Origin: Fasciola hepatica
Lineage: Eukaryota; Platyhelminthes; Trematoda; Plagiorchiida; Fasciolidae
Direction of reading: 5' to 3'
DNA length: 64,000 bases
Assembly: GCA_948099385.1 (NCBI GenBank)
Contig: CANUEZ040000012.1
Span: 10,581,501-10,645,500 of the forward strand
Both the position numbers and the translations under genes were made by a program. Below, one piece after another: positions 26,061 through 39,330 of the stretch (position 1 is its first letter; every line of letters begins with the position of its first letter). The notes beneath the pieces are model-generated. The model saw only the letters and a program-made list of their open reading frames with translations. It was not told the origin of the DNA and did not search any database.

Positions 26061-28989
26061 ATCGGGAAAACTATCCTGTGCTTCTGATTGATTCTACCCA
26101 TCCGTCTATATTCTACTTACGTCCGACATCTCAGCTGACATCCTCAGTGTCACTGCTCTTGAGGTCAGCGGCGACTAACCAACTGCCAACTGCCAATCAC
26201 AAACATGATTCCTCGATGAAATCCTCTAAGATTAACATCCACTTACACTCTTGAAGCACCAATGAAATAATCGCTCCCTTTTGACTACCATATTCCTTAG
26301 TATCTCGAAGCTGCAGGTGATGGCCCCTTTCAAGAACTGCCACTTTTTTCTCGAGTTCTACTGTCATTACTTTGTGACTCTTCTCCAAGTCATCTGTTGA
26401 TCTCCGCTAAGGTCCTTTTAGTCCCGGTATTTTGATTGTGCTTTAGAAGACTCCAGGAAAATGCTGGGGCAGTTGATCTTAATGGGTAAGCTAAGGATGA
26501 TTTTGGAAAAGTTCACTTTAGTTTGCTCTTTATTATTTGCAGCATACTTTAGAAAATCTGTTTGATCAGTTACTTCGATGTAGCGTGCAAAAAAAGTAGA
26601 CGGTACCGAACCGGGACACGAACTGAAACAACTAATATATAAATCGATGATGAGAAGAGTTGACTTCGGGCGTAAGCAAAGTATGCCTATTAAATCCTTC
26701 TGACCTCTACGGGAGAACTCTAGTGAGACTGTGATGCAAGTTTAAGAGAAACTGTTTTAGTGGTAAAATACCCCTATGGGACTTTAAAAAAAACACGTTT
26801 GTGTACGCAACAAAAATCGTTTTCAGTTTGGTTCTGATCACTTTCGGAGAAAAGGGATCACAGTTCCTGATCAGTCAACATTTGACGGGTAAATGTCGCG
26901 AAGAATACAACAACATTTGGTTTGCTGATGTAACTGGTCTCATGAAACTTTGAACACAATCGACGGTATGATCTGATGTAGGTAGATCTACGACGGCTTC
27001 TTCAAGAATTACTCGTTCCCTGACGGACATGAGTACGCTGATCTACATTTCTCGCTGAAAAGTCCATCTGGTTATTGATCCACAAAATTGGAATGCTCTG
27101 AACAAGACAAAATCTAAGGCTCTATTCGAGTTAAATTTTATCTTACCAATCAGGTTCAACACTCGCCGAGATCAAGTGCGGGTACAGTTAGCAGAAGATT
27201 ATATTCAACACATCATGATTCATCAAGTACCATTACCTTTTAGATAACCTTTGCCAACTATGGAACCACTACTACTGACTATTTCATCATTGTTGGGAAT
27301 CATCAGTAGTGCACATCTACCGAATCCCTACGGGGATTTCATCCCGGGAAGAATAATAGTGAGTCACACACCTAACCGTGAGGCTATCCGGACTAGCTTT
27401 CCACATAATATGGTACCTTTACTTCAAGGTGACTGCCCCTTTGGCCGCACGATGATCGACTTTTGTGACGGATAACCACCCTTTAGGGGCCTAATTGCTG
27501 CTAGCACAGTCCATTATAAATCATCTATCGATCTGGGCTACAGTATGAGTATAAGTAGTAGAATATTAGGTTCTACGTATTTTTGCTTGAACAGAAGGTC
27601 ACGGTGCTGAACAATAAGGTGTCTGTGCGTAACCTTTGGGAGGTCGTTCGGTCATCCAGTTAGTCAATTAGTCAGACAGTAAATCAGTCAGTCATTCAGT
27701 CAGTCCAATACAGAATTTTTCTTTCCTGATAAATTCTGGAAATTTTTTACATTAATCGGGGACACCAAATAGTTAGTTCAAAATTACCTCACTTGGGTCT
27801 ATGCTTTCATCAGTAACCGCTTTAGAATGATAAGTATCACTGAGGCCCTGTTACATTTCATTGTAAAGGCAAGCTTTACACAGCCGCATTTGTTCTTGGG
27901 TGATGTGACTGTGGGAACCTGATTGACACACTTACGGAGAGATTCTGCTCATAGAGTTGTCTTTCCCTCATCTTTGTGCTTACATACTGGATAAGCGCAA
28001 CTCCAATCGGCAGACCACTGCTTCTCCGTACAACACTACAATTGGTAGTGATATTTCTCAGATTCAAGGTCATCCAGTGACTCAGTGGTTGACTAATAAG
28101 TCTACTAAATGGCTCTCTTAAAAAGTTATTTAGTTCCCTGTTCGAACATTGTGGAGATGCAATGCTGATTCCGTTGACCACGGTAACACACGAAACACTG
28201 ATTCAAAAGTGAACCTATCTGACGACGGATTCAGCGTGGAATCTACGTCTTCATTGAACAGAGTATTTTGACACTACATCCGACATAATACTTACTTGAA
28301 TCCAGATGTGAAACATTAACGCTAACTTGATCGGGTGTATCCAAGCTCGATAAAATTGAAATTAGTTCCAAGGGAGAGGGGTGGACAAAAACCAGCCTAC
28401 TGATAACCAACTTTTTCGATACATTCAATCTAAATAAACAAGCACAACCATGTCATGTTGCTTTTTTACTCACATGCTTATACTCACCCGATTGTCTCAT
28501 ACGCACATATGGTAACAGTTATCAACAATTAAGTAGGTACAATGGTTCGGTTCGAAATGGAGAAAGTGAACGACCAATATCAGTATAGACAGAAAAAATT
28601 GCACGGAACGCACGATTTCAGTAGAAACGAGATATGCAAAGATCGAAGGATTGCAACACACCAGAGAGATTTATCAACGGTGGCACAGTATCTACTTGTG
28701 TTACACCCGGAAGTCTTGTAAACAATAAAATTAGGAGATCAGTGATCACGAAAAATGATCCGTTTCCGTAGACACCAGCAATAAAGAAGTTTCATGGAGT
28801 TTTTTCAAACGCAATGCAGCATCCATTCATGATGCACGGAAAAATTTCGGTTTTTGTATAACAATTTCTGGGGGATTTTATTTTTAATACCAGTTGGTGG
28901 ACATTGACTGATTCATAGTTGAATCCTACTGTAAGTAGTAAAATTACAAATTAGTTGGTTGCGGTTAACGCAAAAACTACCGCTATTTG
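26061..28989. other. No gene recognised
   Basis: Apart from the tetranucleotide array at 27650-27706, only short frames without motifs are present. The longest is 101 codons on the minus strand at 27876-28181. Confidence 0.5.
27650..27706. repeat. Irregular TCAG/TCAA tetranucleotide array
   Basis: It reads cagttagtcaattagtcag and continues with TCAG/TCAT units. It is the third array of this type in the window. Confidence 0.75.
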
Positions 28990-29155
28990 GTTGAATAAAC
29001 TGTATGATCCATATTCAAAAATACCGAAGCAAATCAACGTGATCTCGTAGTTCATTTGGTAGAGTACAGGTGATGTTAAGGTGCGGGTGGCTTTTAGGCA
29101 TGGGTTCGAATCCCATCAGGTTCGATGACATAAAACATTTGTCGAGTCGGCCAAA
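28990..29155 (+). mobile_element. tRNA-derived SINE, same family
   Basis: It shows an A-box-like region GTAGTTCATTTGGTAGAG and a perfect B box GGGTTCGAATCCCATC. The start resembles ATGATCCAT and the 3' part contains ACATTTGTCGAGT. That 3' motif recurs in the copy at about 14480, which shows a common source. No target duplication was identified. Confidence 0.7.
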
Positions 29156-30456
29156 CCATACTTTTTGAACTATGATAACCAATCTTTATAACCGTGAGCT
29201 CTGTAGTGATCGAACCGCGTCCACATTGTTCCTATTGTGAGCGAATTGCGACCAGATGGATAGAGTCCCAGATTGACACATTGTGTATCTTTCATCAACT
29301 CATTGATGTTTTCTAAAAGTTCTTCAGAGGACCTTTATGAATTGCAGACTGGTGGAGAAGCTTGGGATTCTGAGACATTAATACGACATCTTATAAGACG
29401 AACAGCAAGTCAGTTTATAGTTGGATTCTAGAATTACTGAGAATGGGCTCATTTTCCTTTTTATATTTCCAAATTCTTTGGGTGATCAGAATCGGAATTT
29501 TGATCGGATGACGTGAATATGATAAAGGACGTTTTCTGTTAGTCGTGCACCATCGTTTTGTTAATGGTTCTCAATGATTTTCTCGATGAAAATACGTACA
29601 CCAATAACAGAGGGCAAGCAGCCATTTGATGGCACTCATAAGCCGTCGAGTTGGTCCTATTCCAGAAGAACAGCAGCAACTGGATGAATGAATGGCAGTA
29701 AGAAGAAGTCATGCGACACAGTCCCGGAATCTTGAAATTGGGTCAGCAACAACAAGAATACCACTACACCAAAAACAGAAGGAAACGGAACAACCAACTA
29801 CGAAGACCTTCCAGTTATGCGTGCCATTTAACGTATAGTCCGATGGTGATCTGCCGAATGCCATCAAGGAATGGTCTAGTTAAGACCTGGCCTTACATAG
29901 CTCACTTAAGCAAACGGTTAACTACATTTTTCCGAGTTAAATATAAATCAGGACGTGATCTTTCGTGCCTATTATTCCAGTGCTTGTGCGCGTGCGTGTG
30001 TGTATGTGTGTTGTACTACCGAACGGGGATTGGAAGACAATGCTTTTGCTCCCGACGACAGGAAACCTTTTGGAAATTCGATCGAAACACGAATAACAAC
30101 ACTATATTGGTCATAGGATCCAAGTTATCCCATGACGTTCCTTTGAAATCGGTTCAAGTAATCTTATGATACAGCATGTGAAATGTGATCTTTCGAGGTG
30201 GAGAAACGAATTACGCTGAATCAATCAGAATAATAACTACAAAGGAAGCATCAGCAACGACCACAGCAACGGTAATCACAGTAAAATAAACAAAACAGAA
30301 AACGGCCATTGCAGATCAGGAAAGTTGTAATGAAAATAAAAATAGTGTCTCATTTATAGAAATTTCGCTGGGACGAGGGACATTTTGAGGCTTAAATTCA
30401 CGTATGCAAAAGAGTGAACAAACCGAAGTTGAACAGCTCCAAGTCGTTTGTTTGTT

Positions 30457-30503
<47 letters not shown>

Positions 30504-30839
30504 ATTTTATGACTATCTTTTATGATCGTGCAAATATTCATTGAGGCATATTTGTTAGCTTTGACTTCTGACAAAATGAAATTGCTTCCACTTCTTTGTC
30601 CCTGAAAACTCTTGTTCTATTGCTCTGGTAGTGGGTTATGCATCGATTTCATATCAAATTGGAAGATAAATGAATTGAATGAACAAGGTGAAGAAAAACA
30701 TCAAAAACGGCGGTGTAATACTCCTTCAAGAAAAGTTGGTTGTACCAGTGAATTAATGACGGTTTTGAAATTTCCGAGGGCGATCGGTCTGCGAACTCAA
30801 GAAACTGAGGAGGTAGAGTAATCACATTTATTCCTCAAA
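29156..30839. other. No gene recognised; 152-codon frame probably spurious
   Basis: The plus-strand frame 29711-30169 has no recognisable domain and runs through a GTGT tract that produces its CACVCVCV stretch. A larger GTTT/TG microsatellite follows at 30446-30499. Confidence 0.5.
30446..30499. repeat. (GTTT)n-(TG)n compound microsatellite
   Basis: GTTT units at 30446-30461 pass into an uninterrupted TG run up to 30499. Confidence 0.93.
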
Positions 30840-33352
30840 TTTGGTGCAATTCTTCTCACCTCTGATTTCAATTCAACACGATGAAGATCGGTTGCGTTGC
30901 GGTTCATTGTAAGCCACCTATTCTGAGTTGCTTTCGACAACCGGTCCTCTTTAACTTGCATGTCGCGCCAGAGGCTACCCCTGGTGATATCAGTCAATTA
31001 CCTGACAACCTTTCCAGCTGTCTTATTGCAAGACTTGGTCAGTCCTTGTGCATGATAGCCGGTGACTTGAATAGAACTGACTCTGCTTTTTTAACGGCCC
31101 TGGGATTTTCAAACCCTGTGAGTTCCTTAACGCCTTCTATGTTCTTTCAGATTTAGTATTAGTTAATTATCCATATATCTTCACAGTTTTTAAATGTGCC
31201 CCCATTTGCACTTCTGATCTGTATCCTTTGATTCTTCACACTAAAGTATACTGTAAAAGCAAACTTTGACCAACTCCCTGCTCTCATCGTGCACCGCCTA
31301 TCAGCAAGTTTGTATGCCTGAGAATCTCGATAAACTTAGGGCATTTGTTGGCTCCACTGATTTTTCTGTTTTTCCTTTACACAATGCGTCCTCATACTGT
31401 GAACACTTAAACGACTAACTTAACTTTTGCTACAATTTGCGTTGCCCCGTGGAAACCCATAATGTTCGACCCGAAAGATCCTCCTTCCCTCGCTCGAAAA
31501 GGCTCCGAGGAGGTAAGAAACGGGAGCACAAATCGAGCCTGCATCGTGCTGCAAGAAACTATCCGCAATGATTAAGAATGATGTGCGAAATTTGAATAAT
31601 CTGTATATGGACAGGGTGATGGGTTACAAGTACTGAAGTGAGACGTGGGATGCTCGGGAACAGGTGGGGTATACCAGGCCTGAACAAGTGCCAAAAGTCA
31701 TAGATTTGAATCACCAGTTCGCCTTCAAATCCGACACATCCTCACTTACCTCTCCATCTACTGAATCCCTTGAACCCAACCCCGTTACATCTAGCTCTGT
31801 CTTTAGAGTTCTACAACAAATCAGGTGCCATAATTCTGGTGGCCCCGACATTTTATCATCAATGTTGGGAAAGGCCCATATTTTCGGACTCTCGTCCAGT
31901 TTGACTAATCATTTTAATAGTTTTATCGATTCTGCCGTGATTCCCTATTATTTGAGAAGTATACGTATCACACCTGTACCCAAGAAAAGGTTTCACCAAA
32001 TATCGGATGATAGCCTTCACGTCTGCTTTGCTGAAAGCATTTGAAAATTCACTCCCCCACACATAAGTTCCCAAGTTTGCTCTCTTTACCAGACACATTC
32101 TGCGTACAAACCGTCTCTGTCCACCCTTGATGTCGTTGGATATATTGTAGATTCTATTGCTTCTACCCTTGATCTCGGTGGTCATACTGTTAGGCTAGCT
32201 TTTTTTGGCTAAACGAAATCATTTGGCTCTCGTCATCGTAGAACTCTTCTGAACTTTCAAATGGAGTTGATGGTCGTACTTCGTACATCATTATTTTGCA
32301 AATAGCACATAGCAGACACTCGTGATCTCTGCAAGCTAACTCTGACGTGTTTCAGGGTATCATTCTGTCCCCGTTCTTTTTACCCCCAGTATGATAGTAA
32401 ACTTTACTTCTCGCCTAATCTCACTGGCTGCAAAGTAGCGGACAACGTTGTACTTAGATGTCACTATAACGGAAATGGGAGTGAGTTTTTTCTAAACAGT
32501 TTAAATGAACTTGGCTACTGGTCTACTTAGTAATCCCTTTCTTTTAACATTATGAAATGAGTTGATATTCCCTTCAGTCTTCCGTATGGACCAAGCTACC
32601 AAACTGTTTTAAAAACTTCCCATCTCTCTCTAATAATAACCACTATTTATCCAAAACTTCTTCCGTTCGTTACCCAGGCGTTACTCTAACTCACTACCCT
32701 TGCTGGACTGGTCACTTTGAAACGATCTTTACCGAAGTCAGAAAAATCTATTTTCTATCTTTCAGATTACGAAAATTTAGAGTGCTTACCATCTACTACC
32801 TCGGCTTGTGAAGTCTTGCATTCCCCTTCTTTGGCTTTGCTGCTGTCCTATTTTTTCCCGGTTTAAAAGGAAAAGATTTCGATCTTATCATCAAATCTCT
32901 GAAACTGCTTTCTCGTTGAAGCAACATAATAAGAGGTATTCTCACTGACTCTCTAATTAGCGAACATTTTGATGCACATGGCAAATTCACTAGTAAGTTA
33001 TTTTTCGACACAAATCAATTTCTTCATTCCACACTCGAAAGCCACCTCATTCACTTCCTCCCGGTAGAAATTCAAAATGCCTTATACTCGCACATCTACA
33101 CATAAAAACAACCTCAGCACTTATCTTGTCCGCTTACTCGTAGACCACCGGTTAGTAACTAACAATCTCGTAATACACTTTCGTCGTTAATCAGATTGCG
33201 TGTTCTGTTTCGTTTTATTTCCACGTGTTTACCTGCACCCTGCCATAGGCCCTTACTGTCTTTTTATTCCGATTCTTTTGTACATCATGGTTGCACGGAA
33301 AATCCACCCTATATCGGGTGCATAGAAGAGTTTATTGACTTTACTTTACTTG
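30840..33352 (+). mobile_element. Jockey/CR1-like LINE remnant, nearly full coding length
   Basis: On the plus strand, an endonuclease part at 30881-31156 carries CMIAGDLNRTD (AGDFN-like). A 126-codon RT frame at 31664-32044 has VLQQIRCHNSGGPDILSSML and SIRITPVPKK (family: LK..K..GPDG…, …TPV.K). Decayed palm blocks follow: SAYKPSLSTLD (family QFAYRPSRST.DA), DLGGHTVRLAFF, and CKVADNVVLRC (YADDVVL-like) near 32430. A C-terminal part follows with VRKIYFLSFRLRKF and FPGLKGKDFDLI. The element ends near 33352 with TTGACTTTACTTTACTT. Many stops are present. It shares its C-terminal pattern and tail type with the LINE at 7.3-9.8 kb. Confidence 0.75.
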
Positions 33353-33634
33353 AAGACAAACGAGTTGATCACCGACTTTCTATGAAAATGCCTGACTTGC
33401 TAGCACAACTGACTATGTTGCAGTGTCTACGCCGTCTGTTAGACCAGGTCTGGGAGCTACACTCTGGAAATCAAATACGCACTGCGTGACCCCATCCATA
33501 AGATGAGGTTCTTCTGTGCGAATTGTGTTTTTTCCACAACTGTATAAGGAATAAAACAAATCATGTCGAATAATTTATGAGACTAAATCCAACAAAACAT
33601 TTTGTTCCTTGGGAAATTCTCATTCAGTGCCCAC

Positions 33635-35140
33635 ACACAGGTACTGTCGAAAAGCCATAGACCTCACAGATTCTAAAATAGTCGGTGTTAGAAATAAAAG
33701 TCACTCTCGCTAAACTTCCTAACTCACACGGGAAATTCTGTGACTCCTTCCTCACATATAAGGAATAAGTTTCCAATCTTATTCAAATCGCGACTCTCAG
33801 CAGAATGTTGTGAACATTGAATCCTTGGGTTTTACACTGGTTTTGGTAATGTACCATTTCTTAACAGATGGATAGGTTTGTCCATTTCCATAGGATGTAC
33901 GATCTCGTGTGAGAAATGGCCTGACACATCTTCCTCCAATTAAAACAGTTTTCGTGCAACAACTTCTGATCTGACAGACAGGAACTATCAGCTTTTGAAC
34001 AAGGTGAATTCTACGTTGTTCACAGTATTTCTACTTATGTCTCATCAACAAGGTTGGTCGTCGTCTGTTGTAGCCCACGTCACCTGACGTGGTGAGTTGT
34101 GCAACTCGAAATTTCAATTGAAATAGTTTATTCGGAAATTTCTTTGTACGATGAATGTGAGCGTGTGCGCTCCATTTCTCACCACAATTCGTTCAAGATA
34201 AATCGACGGTTAAAACAATTCACGATGCAATTCCTGTATTTTTGTGGTTACAGTATTCAGTCAGCTTCGTTGTTCGGATAATATTGACTTTTGATCTGTT
34301 GAGGGCCAAATCATTTAACTTCTCTTCACTCTTGTTTGCAAACGCGCATCCGAATGTCTAATCAAACGTTCTCTCAGAATAAATACTCAATCATCCCTGA
34401 CTGTTGTTTATATTCCAATGCAATCAACATCAATATACAAGTCGGATGTGTTTGATTCTTACACAACAATTCTTGTCATGACACCAAAGCTTACATGAAC
34501 AATAAAGAAAACATACTGTCCTGGACTCGTACAATAGTGCCCCTCTCTTCCCTAATAAAGTATCCGAATATTTTTCTGGTCCTCAATGAATATTCATTCA
34601 ATGTATCCAAAATGGAATGGATATTTAACGGGCCACGCTCATATGACAGTGGAACCTACGTCCAGCGTTCGAATTGAGGCAGATATTTATCTCCTGTGAG
34701 GTTCCCATTCACCGTGAGTTGATTGTTGAACTGTTTGACAACATGATATTCTCCATGTATGTTTGCTACTGTTTTGTATCCTTCCGTGAGTGAGAAATGT
34801 GGTGGATGATTCAGAAGATAAGAAATATTTCTTGTGGGATCAGCATCTATTTCTCAATGACGAAAGCATCTATGGTGAATTTTACATTGGTCGGTTTAAC
34901 AATAAGCCATATTTAACGTATAATTACTATCGCACTTCTAATCTTCAAATTAATTAGTCATTCTGACCAAGATCAAGCGACTTCAGTCGTCAGTGGATGA
35001 CAGCGGAACTAACATGTTAGACACTTAGTTTTGTAGTATTTTATATTTCAGTCTTATATTTTGATATGCTATAGAAAGCTCAGAAAGTGGAATAATTATA
35101 GAAGTGGAAGTTCGTCTAGCGAATTTCGAGAACACCTGCG
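33635..35140. repeat. 1.45-kb dispersed repeat, copy 2
   Basis: This is the second copy of the repeat seen at 23170-24690. It begins about 280 bases after the LINE tail at 33352. The same palindrome is at 34075-34092. Differences from copy 1 are scattered single bases. Confidence 0.88.
34075..34092. promoter_or_regulatory. CRE-like palindrome in repeat copy 2
   Basis: This is identical to the palindrome in copy 1. Confidence 0.35.
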
Positions 35141-36548
35141 CGTGATGCATTGCTGGGCTGCAGTTCAGATAGCAGGAAATATCGATCGGATTGTACTGTC
35201 TGACGCGGAATTTCAGATGCAAACAGAATTTTTTTCTGAAAAGTTTCTTTCGGAACGGATGAGTTACGAACGTCGTAAATCCGTTTTACTCAGCCTGATT
35301 CTTGACTTCACTTGGCATAATATTGTTGTATACTGAGCTATGACAGGAAACCGGTATATAGATGAGAGCTGGATGGCTAGAAGATGAGACGAAATGTTTG
35401 TTTCTTCAATGATGATGTGGTAACGAGTCATGAACTGTTATGGATGAACACTGTTTACAGTGTCATTGTTTTCAGTCCAAGTTGATTCAACTGGGACAAG
35501 GAAATCAGATGTATGCAATAATACCAGATTTTGCTGTTTTGGCCAGCAGTCGCCTGTTAAAGGTGGGACATGTTGGTAAGTATATGAAGGAGTTCATCTT
35601 GAATGAAGGAAAAAGTGATTTGCATTCACACCTCTGCGGTTCTGTTGATTCTAGGCGCTCACGAAGGCGACTTACTACAAAACGGTTGATGAGACTGAGC
35701 CGAGCGTCACATAATCGCGATCACATGTTGAAGATTGTGCCCGAATATAGGATTTTCAATTAGGACACCATGTGATGCAGTTATCCATAACTATTACCCA
35801 ATGAAAAGCCTATTTAAACAGAAAAAATAACAAACAGAATTTTGTCAATTGTATCCACTGTTTGAAAAGAACTTTATCAGCGTCTTCTTTGTTCTTTGTT
35901 GGTTTTTATTCGGAGGGTAAGCAAACGGACTTTGGGTGATAAAATGATGTGTTAGCCGGGTGGTTTACCGTAATGCATGCTCTGATAACGAGGCTACGGT
36001 CGAGCAGTTTCGTGCTTTTTTCGTTCCTGATGTTCAGTTCCAATGGGAGGGTAGTTGCCCGTTCACTTAATCTGAATTTGTCACAGAACCAATGTAGCTA
36101 ACACGAAAACAGTTCCTACACTTGGTTATCCAAGTAACAGTGTATAATCCTTTGAAAGTAAAAAAAATGATAGCTCGTGCAGAAATAAAATATATGTGCA
36201 CTACATCGTCTGCATGAACAGACGTAAGAAGGAGTTCAGACATTTGTATACCGGACCAGATACCAGGTATTTTATAAAATCTATTCGCGTACAGCTATCT
36301 GGGAGGAGGTAGTGCAGACTGAACCAGAACTGCTCAAATGGAGTTAATTAAACACAAGTCGTGTGAGGGCTTTCATTCATGATATGGGTTTATGTGCACT
36401 AAAAACGAAGAAGGTAGGTCGGAATGAAAATAAAACTGCCTTTTTTGTTTAAAAAATAATACATGTCCAAAGAATTCACTCGTAAATACCGGCATCTTTT
36501 TTAGTCTCTATGTGGTCCTACGATATGTTGTGATACTGTTAAGAATCA
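35141..36548. other. No gene recognised; two unassigned plus-strand frames
   Basis: The frames at 35061-35336 (91 codons) and 35440-35763 (107 codons) are on the plus strand. The second contains HCLQCHCF and an Arg-rich stretch near its end. Neither matches a family I know. A weak tRNA-like stretch is at about 35955-36015. Confidence 0.35.
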
Positions 36549-36563
36549 GTCAAGTCAAGTCAA
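36549..36563. repeat. (GTCAA)3 LINE tail
   Basis: Three perfect units, read TTGAC x3 on the minus strand, form the 3' end of the LINE. Confidence 0.8.
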
Positions 36564-38063
36564 GCACATGCTTCATGCATCCGACGGTGAATACCTAGCT
36601 GCTACATCTCCACTACTCTACAAAAATTACCAGTAAAAACAGCCGTGAGAAAACGTACGTCTTACTGATAGAGTTAGGAAAACCGGTGGAGATAGAAAAT
36701 GAGTTAGTAAGGAGACGAGGGAGATTCATAAACCCTAATGCGAGCTGACAGAAGCTTGTACTGGGATCGAGTGACAGACGCTGATATGCAAGTGGTAAGA
36801 TCGGAATGAAGGAGGTGTGTCTGCTGTCTTCCAAGATCTTACGAGAGGTCAAGCACGTCTTGTGATTTTGGATTGCGATAAAGTGCATGGGAAAGTTGTA
36901 AGTGATGCCAGTGTGTCGAGGAAAGTATTCAAGGGACCCCATGAGAATTTTATGATCTTTTGCAAGCTGTTAGGGGAACGCAACGGGCCACTGTAGACGG
37001 ATGCATGAAGTTAGAAAGCATTTTAATAAGTGAAACGGGATATAAAATGGCTTGGGTTGTATCAAGCAAAAGGCGAGTCACCGAAATCTCAGGATGACCA
37101 CCGCTTTCTGATCTATTCAGGCTAGGTCATGGCTGATGGGTACTCCGAGATACTTGACGGAGGGTACACTTCGTATTGGTTCTTCGCTGGGGTCTTAGTT
37201 AGAGTATAGATGGGTTTCATGGAGACAAAGTCGAATATCAGAACACCTTGAAGGATTCATCTTTAGATTTCGTCCTGAGGACCAGCTGACGAACTCAGTT
37301 AATCTTTGTTGTTAAAGGGGAAATATGAAGCTGTTTGAGTTGGGCTTTCCAAAAATCACAAAATCGGTGTATCTACTAAGGAGACAATCGACTTAACCTG
37401 GCATCATTGATTTATAAGCAGAAAACAAAATTGGTGATAAAATGGCACCCTGGGAGAAGCCTTGTTTAGCTGGAATCACGAAAGAAGGTTGGTCGCTGTA
37501 TCGTGCAAATTGTTGCGGTTTGGAAAAAATAGTTAGATAATAAATTAACGCCAAAGTCACCAGTTATGTGGAGTGAGTTTCATCTGCTAAGGCTATTCAG
37601 ACCATAACTTGCTGACTTTTGGGCTCCGCAGACGATAAAACAAAGTGAGTGTTGCAGGCCGGGGTCTCGAGGGTTGATCGTGATCGGCGACATGTAAGTT
37701 GCTCGGAATCCAACATACTTATCTGGGTAAACGGTCTTTTGAGTAAAATCTTTTCAGACACTTTAAGAGCTACTGGTATACAAACTATTAGACTGAGTTT
37801 CGACGTATTCTTGTAGAGTACTGGAGTGATAGAAGCCACCTTCCAGCTATGATGACTAATATTACGATATAAGCTTAGGTCAAAGAGGTTAGATTATGCT
37901 GGGGACAATGTTCCGGGCATTCCTTCAACAGGATTTGGGGTAAGCAGCCTGCACCACTTGCCTTCTCTGGATGCAGGGGAGTGAGCCGTCCGTAAACGTC
38001 TGAAGAAGTGTCGCCTTTCTCGACAAGTTTCTGGTGGAAGTCAGCATCGTTTTCGGCACGACT

Positions 38064-38076
38064 GGGGGGGGGGGGG
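38064..38076. repeat. G13 homopolymer
   Basis: A run of thirteen G inside the LINE remnant, between its endonuclease and RT regions. Confidence 0.9.
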
Positions 38077-39330
38077 TTAAGGCAGCAGTGAAGCAACGAT
38101 TGACTTCACTAACGTCTGCTAAGTGTGACTGCTTACGAGAGCTAGTGCAGCTTAGGTGTATGATCATCTTCTATGTCTTCCTGTAGCTGCTGCTAACGTT
38201 CAGTGATTGGAAGTACAGTGCGTTCAGTCATTACAGCTCAGTTTTTGTAGATTTTGACAGAGCTTTCACTATACAGTGGTCTCCGACCTTGAAGGCACGC
38301 CCCTTTATACGACTCAATCGCTTCAGCTGAGGGGATGAGTAACGGAAGGGTCGGATATGCAAAGCTACCGCAAGGAAACGAACACTAAAGCAGAAGTTAA
38401 TATACTCAGTATAATGATCACAAAACGACGAGGGGTTGGAGTGAGAAACTACGCTTGGGTCACAATTTCCAACCATATCTCTAAGTCACTCAAGATTTTC
38501 TGGTGATACTCTCCCCTGTATGTTTTACCTTCGCTGCTTTGAGTAAAATGTTTGTCTACTCTTACAGAAAATCACTGGCAAAGCCTCTACGGTTACATGG
38601 TCAGAACAGGCGAGTAGAGGACCATACGAAATATGAAACAAGTCTGGAATATTACCAAGACAAAGATCGAGCACGGCTTCAATTTTGACGGGGAAGGTGA
38701 CAGTATTAGTCAGGCTGAGGGGAGAAAAAAATAACTATCCCGATGGACCTTTTGAAGTTACCACAGGTAACACGGAGAAGAGTCAGCAAAGTTCAGTAGA
38801 TTCACGGAGGTAATATCGGAGAATTCCTCAAGCTAAGAGGGAAGGCAAATTGAGGAAATGTACACGGTAACAAGAATTTTAGACGTGTGATGACCTAGGA
38901 TTTTAGGCTTGTATTCAAATACTGAGGTACAGATATGAGACTTGGGGTATAGAAAAACACTTTTCCTCCGTTCAATTCCTTGTTTATTTATAAAAGTAAT
39001 AACACCTCCATCAAGTTTACGGCAAGGAACGAGGCAGTCGACACATAGGGCAACGAAGTCATCCAGTATGGCAATTTTATCATCAATATCGGTGTGAGGT
39101 CAGGTTTCTTGCAGCAAAATGATACCCAGTTGATTATACTCTCGATGGCAGAAAAATCATTCAACTTCGTCAGTTTCGCGGGCAGAGATCGAGTATTTGA
39201 ACTAACGAGAATTGGTGACCAAATAATTGACAAGACTTGCTTTCTTAGTTCAACTTCCAATCAGCGTGATGTTTACGGCGATGATCATTTGGCTTTCCGA
39301 AAATTATCTTCATTTTATTTTTTATTGATT

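Larger units (their letters stand above)
36549..39330 (-). mobile_element. Jockey/CR1-like LINE remnant with TTGAC tail
   Basis: The minus strand begins with an endonuclease start, SSNTRSLPAKLTKLNDF (39260-38988). It continues through a broken endonuclease to RT blocks: TPVLYKNTSK and VSEKILLKRPF with SRSTLE (37839-37597), and GFSQGAILSPILF (QGxxLSPLLF) near 37450. A C-terminal frame lies at 36942-36613. It ends in three perfect GTCAA units (36549-36563; TTGAC in element orientation) preceded by GGATGCATGAAG. A G13 run at 38064-38076 lies in the region between endonuclease and RT. Stops and frame changes show it is dead. Confidence 0.7.

Noticed and set aside
29711..30169. 152-residue open frame as a gene
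   Set aside because: It has no recognisable domain and crosses a GT-rich tract that produces a Cys-Val stretch. No splice or start context supports it.
23170..35140. The pair of 1.45-kb direct repeats as long terminal repeats of one retroelement
   Set aside because: The 9 kb between them holds an RTE fragment, a SINE and a LINE of other classes in mixed orientation. There is no gag-pol, primer-binding site or target duplication.
35955..36015. tRNA-like stretch on the plus strand
   Set aside because: Only a weak A-box resemblance; no acceptable stems or B box.
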